NCBI GenBank assembly: GCA_008690995.1
Contig: VRMN01000002.1
Span: 930,001-994,000, forward strand
DNA: 64,000 nucleotides
Reading direction: 5' to 3'
From: Porphyridium purpureum
Taxonomy: Eukaryota; Rhodophyta; Bangiophyceae; Porphyridiales; Porphyridiaceae
Of the stretch, positions 27,455 through 36,521 are shown in pieces. Both the position numbers and the translations under genes were made by a program. The notes under the pieces were generated by a model that saw only the letters and a list, made by a program, of their open reading frames with translations, was not told where the DNA came from and did not search any database. The first letter of the stretch is position 1. Each line of letters begins with the position of its first letter.

Positions 27455-28033
27455 CTAGCTGGCTGATTTAGTTCGAAAGATCCCAACGAATGGCAGATGC
27501 CTGAGCGACTGATTGTAGTCGAGTCCGTACCCAACCACAAACTCATCTGCGATCTCAAAGGCCACGAACTCGACTGGCGGTGTCCCCTCAAGACGACGCG
27601 ATGTGTTCTTATGCAGCAATGTGCACGCCGCGACGCTCTTGCAGTCAAGCTCGCGCACCGCCTGCTTCAGTTTCTGAAGCGTGAGCCCAGTATCCACGAT
27701 ATCCTCGACGATCAACACGTGCCTGCCGGTCAAGTCGACGTGATCGAGCCCTGATAGCTTCACCTGGCCTGAGGACCCGGTGCCCTCATAGCTGGACGCC
27801 TTAATAAAGTAAACTTCCAGCTTGCTCAGTGGGATAGCGCGGGTCAAGTCTGCGACAAACATGTATGAGCCCGTCAGCACACCCAGAATAACCAGCGGTT
27901 GGTCTCGGTACGCCTCGCCGATTTGCGCTCCGAGCTCTTTCACACGCGCGCCAATGCGTTCTTCCGAGAGCAGCACGCGCGCGACTTGGTCTTGAAACTC
28001 GTCCGGCACCGATTCGACGAGGCCGTCCGCCAT
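27455..28033 (-). CDS. HPRT: Hypoxanthine phosphoribosyltransferase
   Basis: The protein has 192 aa, close to the family length. It converts hypoxanthine or guanine and PRPP into IMP or GMP in purine salvage. The PRPP loop V-L-I-V-E-D-I-V-D-T-G is at about residues 105-115. Also present are V-L-T-G-S-Y-M-F-V-A-D-L near 52, the S-S-Y flexible-loop residues near 78 and the C-terminal D-E-F-V-V-G-Y-G-L-D-Y-N. I chose the ATG in M-A-D-G-L-V. The frame stays open about 500 bases upstream but runs into repeat copy A and has no family similarity there. It is convergent with SERRATE with only 48 bases between stops. Confidence 0.93.
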   Translation of the reverse strand: MADGLVESVPDEFQDQVARVLLSEERIGARVKELGAQIGEAYRDQPLVILGVLTGSYMFVADLTRAIPLSKLEVYFIKASSYEGTGSSGQVKLSGLDHVDLTGRHVLIVEDIVDTGLTLQKLKQAVRELDCKSVAACTLLHKNTSRRLEGTPPVEFVAFEIADEFVVGYGLDYNQSLRHLPFVGIFRTKSAS

Positions 28034-28259
28034 GGTGACTGTGCCGACTGGTTGCCGCTCCGCTGCCGCGTCCACCGCAACATGCAGTGCCCACCGAAAC
28101 TCACGCGCGGCACCCCCCGCGAATCCAGCGCCACCGCCGTCGGCAACAAACGGCCTCCTGCCATTCACGGCCAGCACGAAATCGGTTAAGAATTTAGCCA
28201 CCGGTCTTGAACCGAACCGTTTAGCGAATCTGAATAAACCGAAACACCGCGCAAGCCGC
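28034..28259. promoter_or_regulatory. HPRT upstream region
   Basis: A short GC-rich gap between HPRT and repeat copy A. It holds AACCGTTTAG near 28209, which resembles a Myb-type site. This is a weak single match. Confidence 0.3.
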
Positions 28260-28910
28260 TTGAGGCAAATGTGAAGACGGCAAACGCCCGGAAAGCAGAG
28301 CGGCTGCGAGTGAGGCTCGAGCGGCGCGAGGCAATGGGGTACAACGCAGACGAGGAAAAAAAGGCCACGGCGGCACCTGCGGCAAGGATGCGATGACCAG
28401 CGCTGTGCGCTGCGCCGTGACGTAAATTGTTTACCGCAAGCGCATACGGAGCCTGAAGGAGGAGGCGCAAACTGGCACCTCGTCGTGATCCTCACGCAAG
28501 AGTACGGTGGTATCCTGCTGCCCACGCTTGAGATATCCAATGGAAGTCGCTACCATGACTGCAAGCTCCGCTACAAGACCACGCGTCAGATGGACCGCAG
28601 GCGCCACCATTGCTTGTTCGACGATGCTTGCGGTCAATGGCGCCCCGACGCGGGTCGGAGCTGGTAGTGGCTAACGAGGCGTACGCGTCCAAGACCTTCA
28701 GCGCTTGCGGAATGGCCACGACAACTCTGCGCGGCGCCTACCTCTTCGTGTGTAGCTCTACGGGCTGTGGTACAAATATAAACCAGGACGTCCAAAAAGG
28801 CACCAAGAACATTGGACTGCGGAAAAACTTTGGAGCACTGGGCATCTCCGTGCCCTACTTTGGGATCCATCGTCTCTGGCCTGAAGAAGACGGTGAACGA
28901 GACGACACCA
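28260..28910 (+). repeat. Decayed duplicated sequence, copy A
   Basis: About 650 bases align, with gaps, to 41135-41790 on the same strand. Similarity is strongest at the protein level on the plus strand. Here L-V-V-I-L-T-Q-E-Y-G-G faces L-A-V-I-L-V-R-G-Y-D-G, R-Q-M-D-R-R-R-H-H faces R-Q-I-A-R-R-R-H-D, and F-G-A-L-G-I-S-V-P-Y-F-G faces F-E-A-L-G-I-S-V-P-C-F-G. This suggests a former protein gene or coding element. No continuous reading frame remains and the copy is broken in several places. I do not recognise the family. No terminal repeats or target-site duplication are evident. It lies ~225 bases upstream of the HPRT start. Confidence 0.65.
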
Positions 28911-29060
28911 TATTCGTCGCTGATCTCACCAAGGACGGGGAGGGGCAGAGCCTTTGCACGGGAGAGCATCATTCATTTTATCGCACCATCTCTTTCTACT
29001 TGCAGAATGCTTTCAGTTCTTTTAAGGTTATCCAATTCTCAGAAGGAGGGAGCAGGCGTG

Positions 29061-31898
29061 CTACGGAGTTCCAAGAAGTCCGAGGAACGAGGTCTTTCGA
29101 CGAGTACAACTTTCGTCCACCTCAGCCCCGGATCCACTGATGGGCAATCCTCCTGGTTCGCTCGTCCCAAACCCAGCTTCTCGTTCCGTTTGATCTCTTT
29201 GTGAATGCAAGCGATTTGTAACCTGCGAAACTTCTGGCACTGCATCGCTCGTAGCAGAGCTCGCGAGAACGCGACTGCCTGGATCAGTTCTGTGACTTGT
29301 ACTTCTGCCTCGTCGACGCTCACCGCGCCAGCGGTGCCCTTCTCTATCAGTCTGACCGGCGCGACCGGCTTCGCAACTTCGGGCATCTCGCCCAGCTTCC
29401 TCTCCATCTCGCTGACTGACAAGCCCTGAATTCCCTGCATGTGCATCCTCTGCTCGTGCGGATTGCTGCGATCGTGCGCCTTTGGGCTTCCCCACAGCAG
29501 CTCGAGGTGCAGCACCAGAGCCCTCCTTTTGCTTCGCTTGATCTGCCAACGAATCTAAGAATTTGGAGGCAACAAACATGTTTGGTTTTGATTCACTTGC
29601 ATCAGAGCCCGCCAAGCGCATGCTGTCTCGGTCATTGCTTTGACGCACATGACCGCCTTCTCCATGCCCACTCCGTCCGCCTCGCCGACCTTGCCCACCT
29701 CGACTGGCCTGATCGCTGTGACCAACCTTCGACCCTTGAGCACCCAAGCTACCACGGCTTCGGTCTTGCTGACTGAACCGCTGCGGGTTGCGCGCCTGTG
29801 CAACGTCTGCTCGCGCCAATCGAGGCAATTGTGAGCCTTCACGCTTCTGCGCTGTAGCTTGCTGTACATGGCCAATCATGCGACGCATACATTTAAAGCT
29901 GTCCATTCGTACATTAGCGGTCACGTCTCGAACAGACATGCCGATGGTGCCGGAGTTTACGGTGAACAACCGGGGATCTCGCGGAAACAGGAAGTCGTAA
30001 ACGACATCTTCCGTACTTCTGTTCAGCTGAGCAAACGCATCAAGCATTGGGACCAACGAAACCGTACCACTTCTGTAAATCTGCTCTTTTGAAGTGAAAG
30101 TGTCCAAGTCGATGCGGTCGGCAATGGAAGCGACAACGTCTGGCAGCGCATTCTTTCTCATGGGCGCCGGCACGCATAGCAGCCCTGCTGCGTAAGCGCA
30201 CAGTCCGCGCTTGTAAGATATTGCGGGGTCTGGTGAATAGATTTCAAGAAATGCGTCCTGCTGTGAGTTTGAAATCCACTCCAACACCATCGCAACCGGC
30301 GGAGAAAATGGAGCGCAATACATGAAGTAAGGGTCCACACAGCAACCATCCACATACATGAATGTGCACCAAAGAACACCGTTCAAATACTGCACAACAT
30401 TGCACATCTTACTCGGGTCGTCAGGGTATACGCTAGCAAAAAGTTCGGCTTCCTTTCGGAACATCTCAAGTAAAGCTGGCTCAACTTCCACTGTCTCTGC
30501 CATTTCTTTCACACTTCTGATTCTCCCGCTAATAATGCTTGCATCATCATCTTCTTCGTCTTCGGTGCTTAGGACATCCTCCAAAATTTCACTTTCCTCA
30601 GACTCAGTATCAGATTTGTTTGTCTGCACCTCAAATTCACTTCCCTCGCCATCATTTTCCACGTGAATCTGTGTCATTTGGGCCAGTTTGGCTTGCTTGG
30701 CTTGTCCTTCACGTACCTTCATGGCCTTGTAGGTGCTCACCCGAGATCTGAAGTTATCCAGTTGTAGCCTTTCGCGCGTAGGTAGTTCACGGCGCGAGGA
30801 CCCCTTGAAATTCTGCAAAAAGGAGAAGAAAAACTTCCAGTTGAATGTCCGCTTTGACACGTTCAAAAGCGCACTGGCACCAGACGGAAGCTTGGACCCT
30901 GCTGGTGTCGCTTCGGCCCACGAAAAGGACTCCTTCCGCACCTTAGCATAAGCTTCCAGGGCGGAGGCGGGAGACAGGTGCCCAAGCTTCCTGAGGTAAT
31001 CGTTCCCGACCATGGTACACATACATATAAAGTCAGCGACAAGCCGGGCTTCATCCAGTTGGATACTACTCTTCTTGACGTGCCGAGAGGGATCCCGAGC
31101 GGCCATGCTCTTACTCAGAAGTACTCGCGCCTCATCAATACGCAAAATTTCGTCGCCCACCACGTATAGGGACGAGTATTCAGTCAGTCCCAACATTTGC
31201 ACGAATAGGTCGCTATCCGCACCCACGACTACGGTCACGTCGTCCACAGTAGGAAGTGTTTTCCACCGAAAGCCGCTGACTGTCTGCATGCTCGATGGTT
31301 CACGGATAGCACTTGCCAGATACTCAAGAATTTTGAGCTCGCCTTCGCCAGGCACGTCGCAACTCGAAACAATCACATCAAGGTGTGGCGTCCCGTTCGA
31401 CTTTTCTTTCGCGCCCGCGACTGTTCGTGCAGCATATTTCTTGAGCGCAATGTGCAAGTGCCTCATCAATGCAGTACCTGGAGTCAAAGCAGAGCGCTCC
31501 AAGGGAGAATCGCTCCGTATGCCCGCATCCTCGACAACTTCTTCCGTAAGCTTCCGCCGATCTCTCTGCTCAAACAGCTTGCCAAGAGGAGCGGCGCCAT
31601 CCACGGCAATGAAAAGGGACTTGCGTGGCCGGAGCTGCTTGATGATTTCGTCAAGCTTCTATTGTATCGAGCCAACCATTTGGCGATAAAAAAACGACTC
31701 TTGTTGTGTCAGCGGCTTTTTCTGCGTCCGTTTCTTGACGGCATGATGGGTCTCATGCAGCAAGCAGTTCATGTCCACCAGCACATGGTCGACACCCGCG
31801 GCAAACACCCGCGCCATGTCCTTCTTATTTTTGCTGCGGCCCTTGTGAGCCGACTTGACCGAGCTCTTCAGCCATTTGTGCAGGTCCTTCACGCCCAT
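29061..31898 (-). CDS. XRN-family 5'-3' exoribonuclease with in-frame amber codon
   Basis: There are 946 codons. The XRN catalytic residues are recognisable: V-D-M-N-C-L-L-H, F-I-A-V-D-G, V-P-G-E-G-E-L-K, V-G-A-D-S-D-L and V-G-N-D-Y-L. The usual G-E-G-E-H-K and G-N-D-F-L-P-H motifs have changed, so this is a divergent member; Xrn1 or Rat1/Xrn2 type cannot be decided. The C-terminal ~270 residues are rich in Arg, Gly, Ser and Gln. One TAG at 31659-31661 interrupts the frame ~80 codons in, between S-I-Q and K-L-D-E-I-I. Homology continues in the same frame on both sides. Removing an 18-base GT...AG interval (31659-31676) would restore an open frame; read-through, a true null allele or a sequence error are alternatives. 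The start is M-G-V-K-D-L-H-K. Confidence 0.82.
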
Positions 31899-32171
31899 CA
31901 ATGCCACCCCGCCCACTCGACGACACAATCCCGCCACTCGTCAGCCTTCTGTCTTCGCGCCACGACTGGCACCGGAAAGCGGCGATTTGGCCAGGACTTT
32001 CCTGCACAGGGTTCCAAGTTGAAATCTTGACGGCGTACAGGCGATGGACGCAGTCTTGGAAAGTCTTTTGGTGGTACTTGAGAAGGACAGAAGGATAGCA
32101 GTTAATGAATCGGCCCGTCGCTCTAGAGCTCCTCACCAGACTGCTGAAAGGATACAGAAAATTCTAAATCT

Positions 32172-33965
32172 TTACAACATGTAGGAGCGATCCATACTAC
32201 TTCCTTCAGTGACCCTGCCATCGTGGGTTTTGAGCTTCTCCTTCAGCTGTGTCCACGTCACAACTTTTCCGGGAGTGTCGCGGTGCGTGCAGGTCGAGAA
32301 ATTATCCGAGAATGTGACCACTCGTAGTGATTCGAAGTCGCGAAAAGGAGGTGTGCTGAGAAGGAGGCCGCCTGCAAGACGAATAAGCAAACGGCAAAGA
32401 GTTAGTCTTTCCTTCGTCTCCTCGGTCTTTGCACAACGTTCTTCGTCAGGGTCGAGATACCAAATAATTCCGTCGAAGGCGCGTCGCTCACAAGCCAACA
32501 GAGAAAAGCCAATGTCGTCGCCAGATTCCAAAGATTGTACCCGGTGTCTCGTTCTCGGGATCGCTGCGTATGGACTAGGGGCTACGATTGCATTCTGTTT
32601 CAGGCATGCTTCTAGCCAAGACCTTGTCAAGATGGAACAGCCGGCCGCTGCCGCACAAAGTAGGTTGTTCGTCCACTTACATTCGGTCGTGCCTCGAGTT
32701 GGTATCGAACGAGGAACCAAAAGCACCAGTATTGCACGCTTTCCATCTCTTTGCCCACTGCTAGCTTCCTCCAGTGCAGTTCCAAACCGCTTCCATTCCA
32801 CGGGGTTCCAGTCAAAAACTTGTCCACCTCTTTGCGTAATTTTTTGACGTACTTTCTCCGACTCCTTGCGTTCAAACTTGCTCAAAGCGAATCGAAATCC
32901 AGCAAACAGAGTCATCCCTCTGCGAAATCGTGTCTTACCACCTGCAGCAAAATCGCTTTTTCTCGCACCGCTCGGACTAGATGTTTTCCTCTTCTTTGCT
33001 TGCGGGACTTGCTCAAGGGACGCCAATCTCGCCGCCCGTCCGGACTTCATCTGGAGACTGTTTTCATTTTTCATCTCACACCCTTGCTGTGATGTCTCTT
33101 TGGCAACAGCGACTGGAACAGAGCTGTGTTGCGTGGCTTCGTCAACCGGCCGCTCTGTCTCTGCTTGTTCAAGTTCAAAAGAGTTTCGCGTAGGTGCTGG
33201 GCCTGGAGACATTTTGCCAGGAGAGCTCTCTTTGCTTGCAGGCAAACGACCTCCTGTCCCCACCGAAGATTCGGTTCTCAGCGTCGCTTCAAATTCGATC
33301 GGCAGGCTTTCGGCCGGACTAGTTTCTGGTACTGACGACGACGAATGCTCCACGGAGGGCGAAGCAGCGGGCGTCACCGTCCTTGCCTCATCCATGTACT
33401 CCCTGGTCCAATGCATGAGACATGGAAAGTAATCATTTTCCGCAGACGCCATTCTCAGATTTTTCCTTCGCGTTCCGCCTGCAAAGAGCCATGCCTGAGT
33501 ATGGCCACGTTCCGGGGCATCATGACTCGAACCATGCAGTGCAGTCGGAAACTGCCGGCTATGAGAAGCCAGTCCTTCAGGATGTAATTTTGCGAGCAAG
33601 GATTCATCTGCAACCTGGTCATGCTGCTCACTCACCGTGGCGCGCCTCCGCTCGGCAACCTGCACATTCTGGCCATGTTTAAGCCCTGGCGCACGCGTTG
33701 AGGCACATGCGGGACTTACCGTACCTGTCGGCATGGTGTCATCCACTGAGTGCGCTCCAGATGAGTCGTTGTGCCGGCCCCGTTTGGCGCGCACGGACTT
33801 TGGCGCATTCAGAACAGCCTCATCCACTGTCGCCGCAGGCGCGCTTACAACGGGTGTCGTGCTCCTGAGCTGCGACGCCCGCTCAGGCGCCATGTATGCG
33901 TCATCTTCATGGAGTTGCCCCGATGCGTCTAGCTGCGTCTCTTCCACCAGTACGCGGCGCTCCAT
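32172..33965 (-). CDS. Tandem-BRCT protein, 53BP1/Crb2-like
   Basis: The protein has 597 aa. The N-terminal ~340 residues are low-complexity with many Ser/Thr-Gln or Ser/Thr-Pro sites. From about residue 355 comes L-F-A-G-F-R-F-A-L-S, then R-G-G-Q-V-F and, further on, N-N-L-L-C-A-A-A-A-G-C-S-I-L-T-R-S-W-L-E-A-C. The aromatic W with a following Cys is the BRCT hallmark. A second, weaker unit follows to the end. The order and the long first repeat resemble 53BP1, Crb2 and Rad9-type damage-checkpoint mediators. No Tudor domain is obvious. A DNA-damage role is inferred from the fold. I chose the ATG at 33965; the longer frame begins with TTG. Confidence 0.72.
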   Translation of the reverse strand: MERRVLVEETQLDASGQLHEDDAYMAPERASQLRSTTPVVSAPAATVDEAVLNAPKSVRAKRGRHNDSSGAHSVDDTMPTGTVSPACASTRAPGLKHGQNVQVAERRRATVSEQHDQVADESLLAKLHPEGLASHSRQFPTALHGSSHDAPERGHTQAWLFAGGTRRKNLRMASAENDYFPCLMHWTREYMDEARTVTPAASPSVEHSSSSVPETSPAESLPIEFEATLRTESSVGTGGRLPASKESSPGKMSPGPAPTRNSFELEQAETERPVDEATQHSSVPVAVAKETSQQGCEMKNENSLQMKSGRAARLASLEQVPQAKKRKTSSPSGARKSDFAAGGKTRFRRGMTLFAGFRFALSKFERKESEKVRQKITQRGGQVFDWNPVEWKRFGTALEEASSGQRDGKRAILVLLVPRSIPTRGTTECKWTNNLLCAAAAGCSILTRSWLEACLKQNAIVAPSPYAAIPRTRHRVQSLESGDDIGFSLLACERRAFDGIIWYLDPDEERCAKTEETKERLTLCRLLIRLAGGLLLSTPPFRDFESLRVVTFSDNFSTCTHRDTPGKVVTWTQLKEKLKTHDGRVTEGSSMDRSYML

Positions 33966-34429
33966 TGCGTCGCGCCGCGCGCACGCGCGCGTCACCACAA
34001 CTTGCTGCGACAGTTTTCGCACATGCGATGCCGCGTTTCCCACCAACTAGACTATGAAGGAGTAGCTGATAAACCGATTAGACAAGTGGAGCAGAGCTGC
34101 ACTGCGAGCCATTGCCGCATGATTCCCGTCCGCGTGGCGGTTGGTGTCGCTCGTCATGGTTTCAGAGGACGCGACGCAGACGCATCCACTCGTCACTCTA
34201 AAACGAAGCGGTACGGCAGGAGTTTCTTGTTGTTCTTAGAGTCCGGAAGAAGAATGTCTTAGACAAAGCCTTATATACATTCGTTGGGGTTTGCGTGCAA
34301 ATGCCTTTTGTTGGTCATACAACGACAGTGCTGGAATTTCGTCGAGTTAAAGGCCACTCAGTGCGTACCGAGCTTCAGGAGTACGTACTCTTGCGGGTCA
34401 GTTATAAGCGCAGCGATTTAATGAGCACA
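33966..34429. promoter_or_regulatory. Upstream region of the BRCT gene
   Basis: This 464-base gap lies between two minus-strand genes and holds the BRCT promoter and the USP14 3' end. No octamer, coding frame or RNA gene was seen. Confidence 0.4.
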
Positions 34430-35968
34430 TCAGGCGTACAGGTCATTGTCGGAGGTGGGCGTGCCGCGCGCCTTGTACAGACAAATGTAGGGAATGGCCG
34501 CGGTAGCGGCGGCCTCGCCAAGCTTCTTGATTTCTTCCAAGGAAGATGCGCTCACCGTATCGTCGTCCATCTTGGCCCACACCTTGTCGTTCAACCGCAG
34601 AAAGGCAATGTAGTGGCCACTGTCGGCATCGCGTCCCTGATGCGTCAGAACGGCATGCAGCTCATAGTTACCATTCACAGTACCATCGGAGAAAATGTCT
34701 GCTACTGCTCCAGACTTGGAGTCCACTTGCATTGCCATCGGATCCTCTGCAGGTCCCGAATCATCCACCGGATGTCCCTTGAGCGCATCGGCCCGCAGCG
34801 CTTCCGCGAGCTTTGCGCGCGCAGGCTCCATTCTCTTCTGCAATGCTTCGTCACAAAACTCGTGCAAGTCCAGATTTTCTACCGGAAAGCTGACAGGGCG
34901 CAAAATCTTGGCCTTGACGCGCTCGTTTGGTTTCCACAAAAAGCGAACAAAGCTCAACGCCAAGTATGGCGGAAGGCGCGATATCCTTGTTTGGCGCTTC
35001 CACAAAGCACTACGACCTAATGACGTGGACTGAAGCTCGATCTCTTCGTTCATACCTTCTCTCAAGCCTTCGGCGAGGTGCGACACTTTGGCGCTAATGT
35101 GGCACTTGAGAAAGCGCGATTGCTCGGTGCGCGTGATCTTTTCGTCTGTTTCCGTGCATGTGTCGTTGACTACCATCTCGAGACCAAAGAGTGCATCAAT
35201 AAGGTTGCGCTTGCTCTGCTGCGAGCCCGGCGCAGCCTGCCCAGAGCCCGCCGCACCGGCGAGTGGCGCTCGAGCCGACGTGTCCTTCAAACTCCGGGAC
35301 AGAGTCGCCAGGATTGTCGACCAGCATTCTTCTGCATCCTGCTGCATCCAGAAGCCCTGTGGCGAGCGCTCACCAAACTGCGGATTGATTCGGCGCAGCG
35401 CCTCTATGAACGCTAACGGGCTGACATTGTCGTACCCTCCCGGCTGGTCGAGCCGTTGGAACACGCTGTTGAGGGCAGTCATGAAGGATCCCTCCATGGG
35501 ACTTGCGGACTCTGGGTTTGCCGCAAGCGACTGGCGCAGCTCTGGCACGACGCTCAGGCACTGCACGGTCGCGTTGGCGTAGCACGTATTGCCCAGGTTC
35601 AGGAGACCCTTCCGGTTATCCATGGAGGCCTGAATCTGTGCCTGCTCCGGGTCGAGTATTTGAGTTTCTTTCATATCCTCTTGGAAGATGACCTTGTGCT
35701 CTGGCTCGGTGGGCAGCTCGCCCGGTGTTCCAATGAGGGTGACGGTCATTCCCGCGCGCAAGCCGAGCTTGCCCCAGTCGGCGGCGTCCTCCTTGAGCTT
35801 CCCGCCCTTGAACCCGAGGATCGACTGGCGATCGACGGGCACGCCCGTGAGGGTCCACAGCTGCGTCATGAACATCAACGCGGACTCGGACGTGTCGACC
35901 TCAACATCGCTGAACAGCTGCTTCTGAAACTTGACGTTCACGCACACCTTTGCCGCCGCTGGCGCCAT
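34430..35968 (-). CDS. USP14: Proteasome-associated deubiquitinase USP14/Ubp6
   Basis: The protein has 512 aa, close to human USP14 (494) and yeast Ubp6 (499). An N-terminal ubiquitin-like domain (about 7-82) docks on the proteasome in this family. The USP domain starts at G-L-L-N-L-G-N-T-C-Y with catalytic Cys129. The His box is D-S-G-H-Y-I-A-F near His452, followed by M-D-D-D-T-V. A Q-Q-D-A-E-E-C-W segment near 210 is also typical. The protein trims ubiquitin from substrates at the 26S proteasome. All catalytic elements look intact. The start is the ATG at 35968 directly before the ubiquitin-like domain. Confidence 0.95.
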   Translation of the reverse strand: MAPAAAKVCVNVKFQKQLFSDVEVDTSESALMFMTQLWTLTGVPVDRQSILGFKGGKLKEDAADWGKLGLRAGMTVTLIGTPGELPTEPEHKVIFQEDMKETQILDPEQAQIQASMDNRKGLLNLGNTCYANATVQCLSVVPELRQSLAANPESASPMEGSFMTALNSVFQRLDQPGGYDNVSPLAFIEALRRINPQFGERSPQGFWMQQDAEECWSTILATLSRSLKDTSARAPLAGAAGSGQAAPGSQQSKRNLIDALFGLEMVVNDTCTETDEKITRTEQSRFLKCHISAKVSHLAEGLREGMNEEIELQSTSLGRSALWKRQTRISRLPPYLALSFVRFLWKPNERVKAKILRPVSFPVENLDLHEFCDEALQKRMEPARAKLAEALRADALKGHPVDDSGPAEDPMAMQVDSKSGAVADIFSDGTVNGNYELHAVLTHQGRDADSGHYIAFLRLNDKVWAKMDDDTVSASSLEEIKKLGEAAATAAIPYICLYKARGTPTSDNDLYA

Positions 35969-36521
35969 GCTACGTTACCGCGCGGCTGTTCCTCCCCGAC
36001 TCCCACGCACGCCGGGTTCCGTTTCCAACCCAGATCCACTCTTCCCCCTGAACGTCCAACCCCGCCACCAGCACCACCTTTCCCCTCTGCCCACACACCC
36101 ACACACCGCACCGTCTCGTTGCACGCGCCAGCACCGCCTTTTTTAATTTCTTTTTTATTTCTCTTTTTAACATTCTGCAAAGCATTAAAATAACGTTCAT
36201 CGCGCTTAAATTGGATGACAAGAAGAAGTACAGTGATCGGTGTAAATTTACTGTCCACCTCGCGCTTCACCTTAACCTTCGGCTTTTCGGCTGTTCGGCT
36301 GTTCGGCTGTTCGCTTGTTTGCAAGCCGCGGCGCAAGTGTACCCAATCGCTGTACATCGGGTTGGTTGCGATCGAGCGAGCGAGTGGAGTAGTGTACAGT
36401 GTGAACTGAACACCATGTTCTCCTGAGTGAAAAGAACGGCCGTGCGCGTAAGGAGCGACACACGCGAGAGAACCTCGCAAAAAAACACGCCACTGCGCCG
36501 TGGTTCTGCCCGGGAAGGAGG
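35969..36521. promoter_or_regulatory. Divergent promoter region with two GTACAGTG octamers
   Basis: This gap lies between USP14 and the NUMOD3 gene. Plus-strand octamers start at 36228 and 36394; the second is within the 12-mer GTAGTGTACAGT at 36389-36400, about 120 bases upstream of the next start. The USP14 side (35990-36175) is C/T-rich on the plus strand, so purine-rich in the USP14 sense. A short G-G-C-T-N tandem, C-G-G-C-T-G-T-T-, repeats near 36286-36316. Confidence 0.5.

Noticed and set aside
28034-28540. N-terminal extension of HPRT as an organelle presequence
   Set aside because: The frame is open but runs into repeat copy A and has no family similarity. The ATG at 28033 gives the normal HPRT length.
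34295-35020. Long open frame antisense to USP14
   Set aside because: It lies opposite clearly conserved USP14 coding sequence, starts in the gap and has no recognisable domain. GC-rich codon use readily produces such antisense frames.
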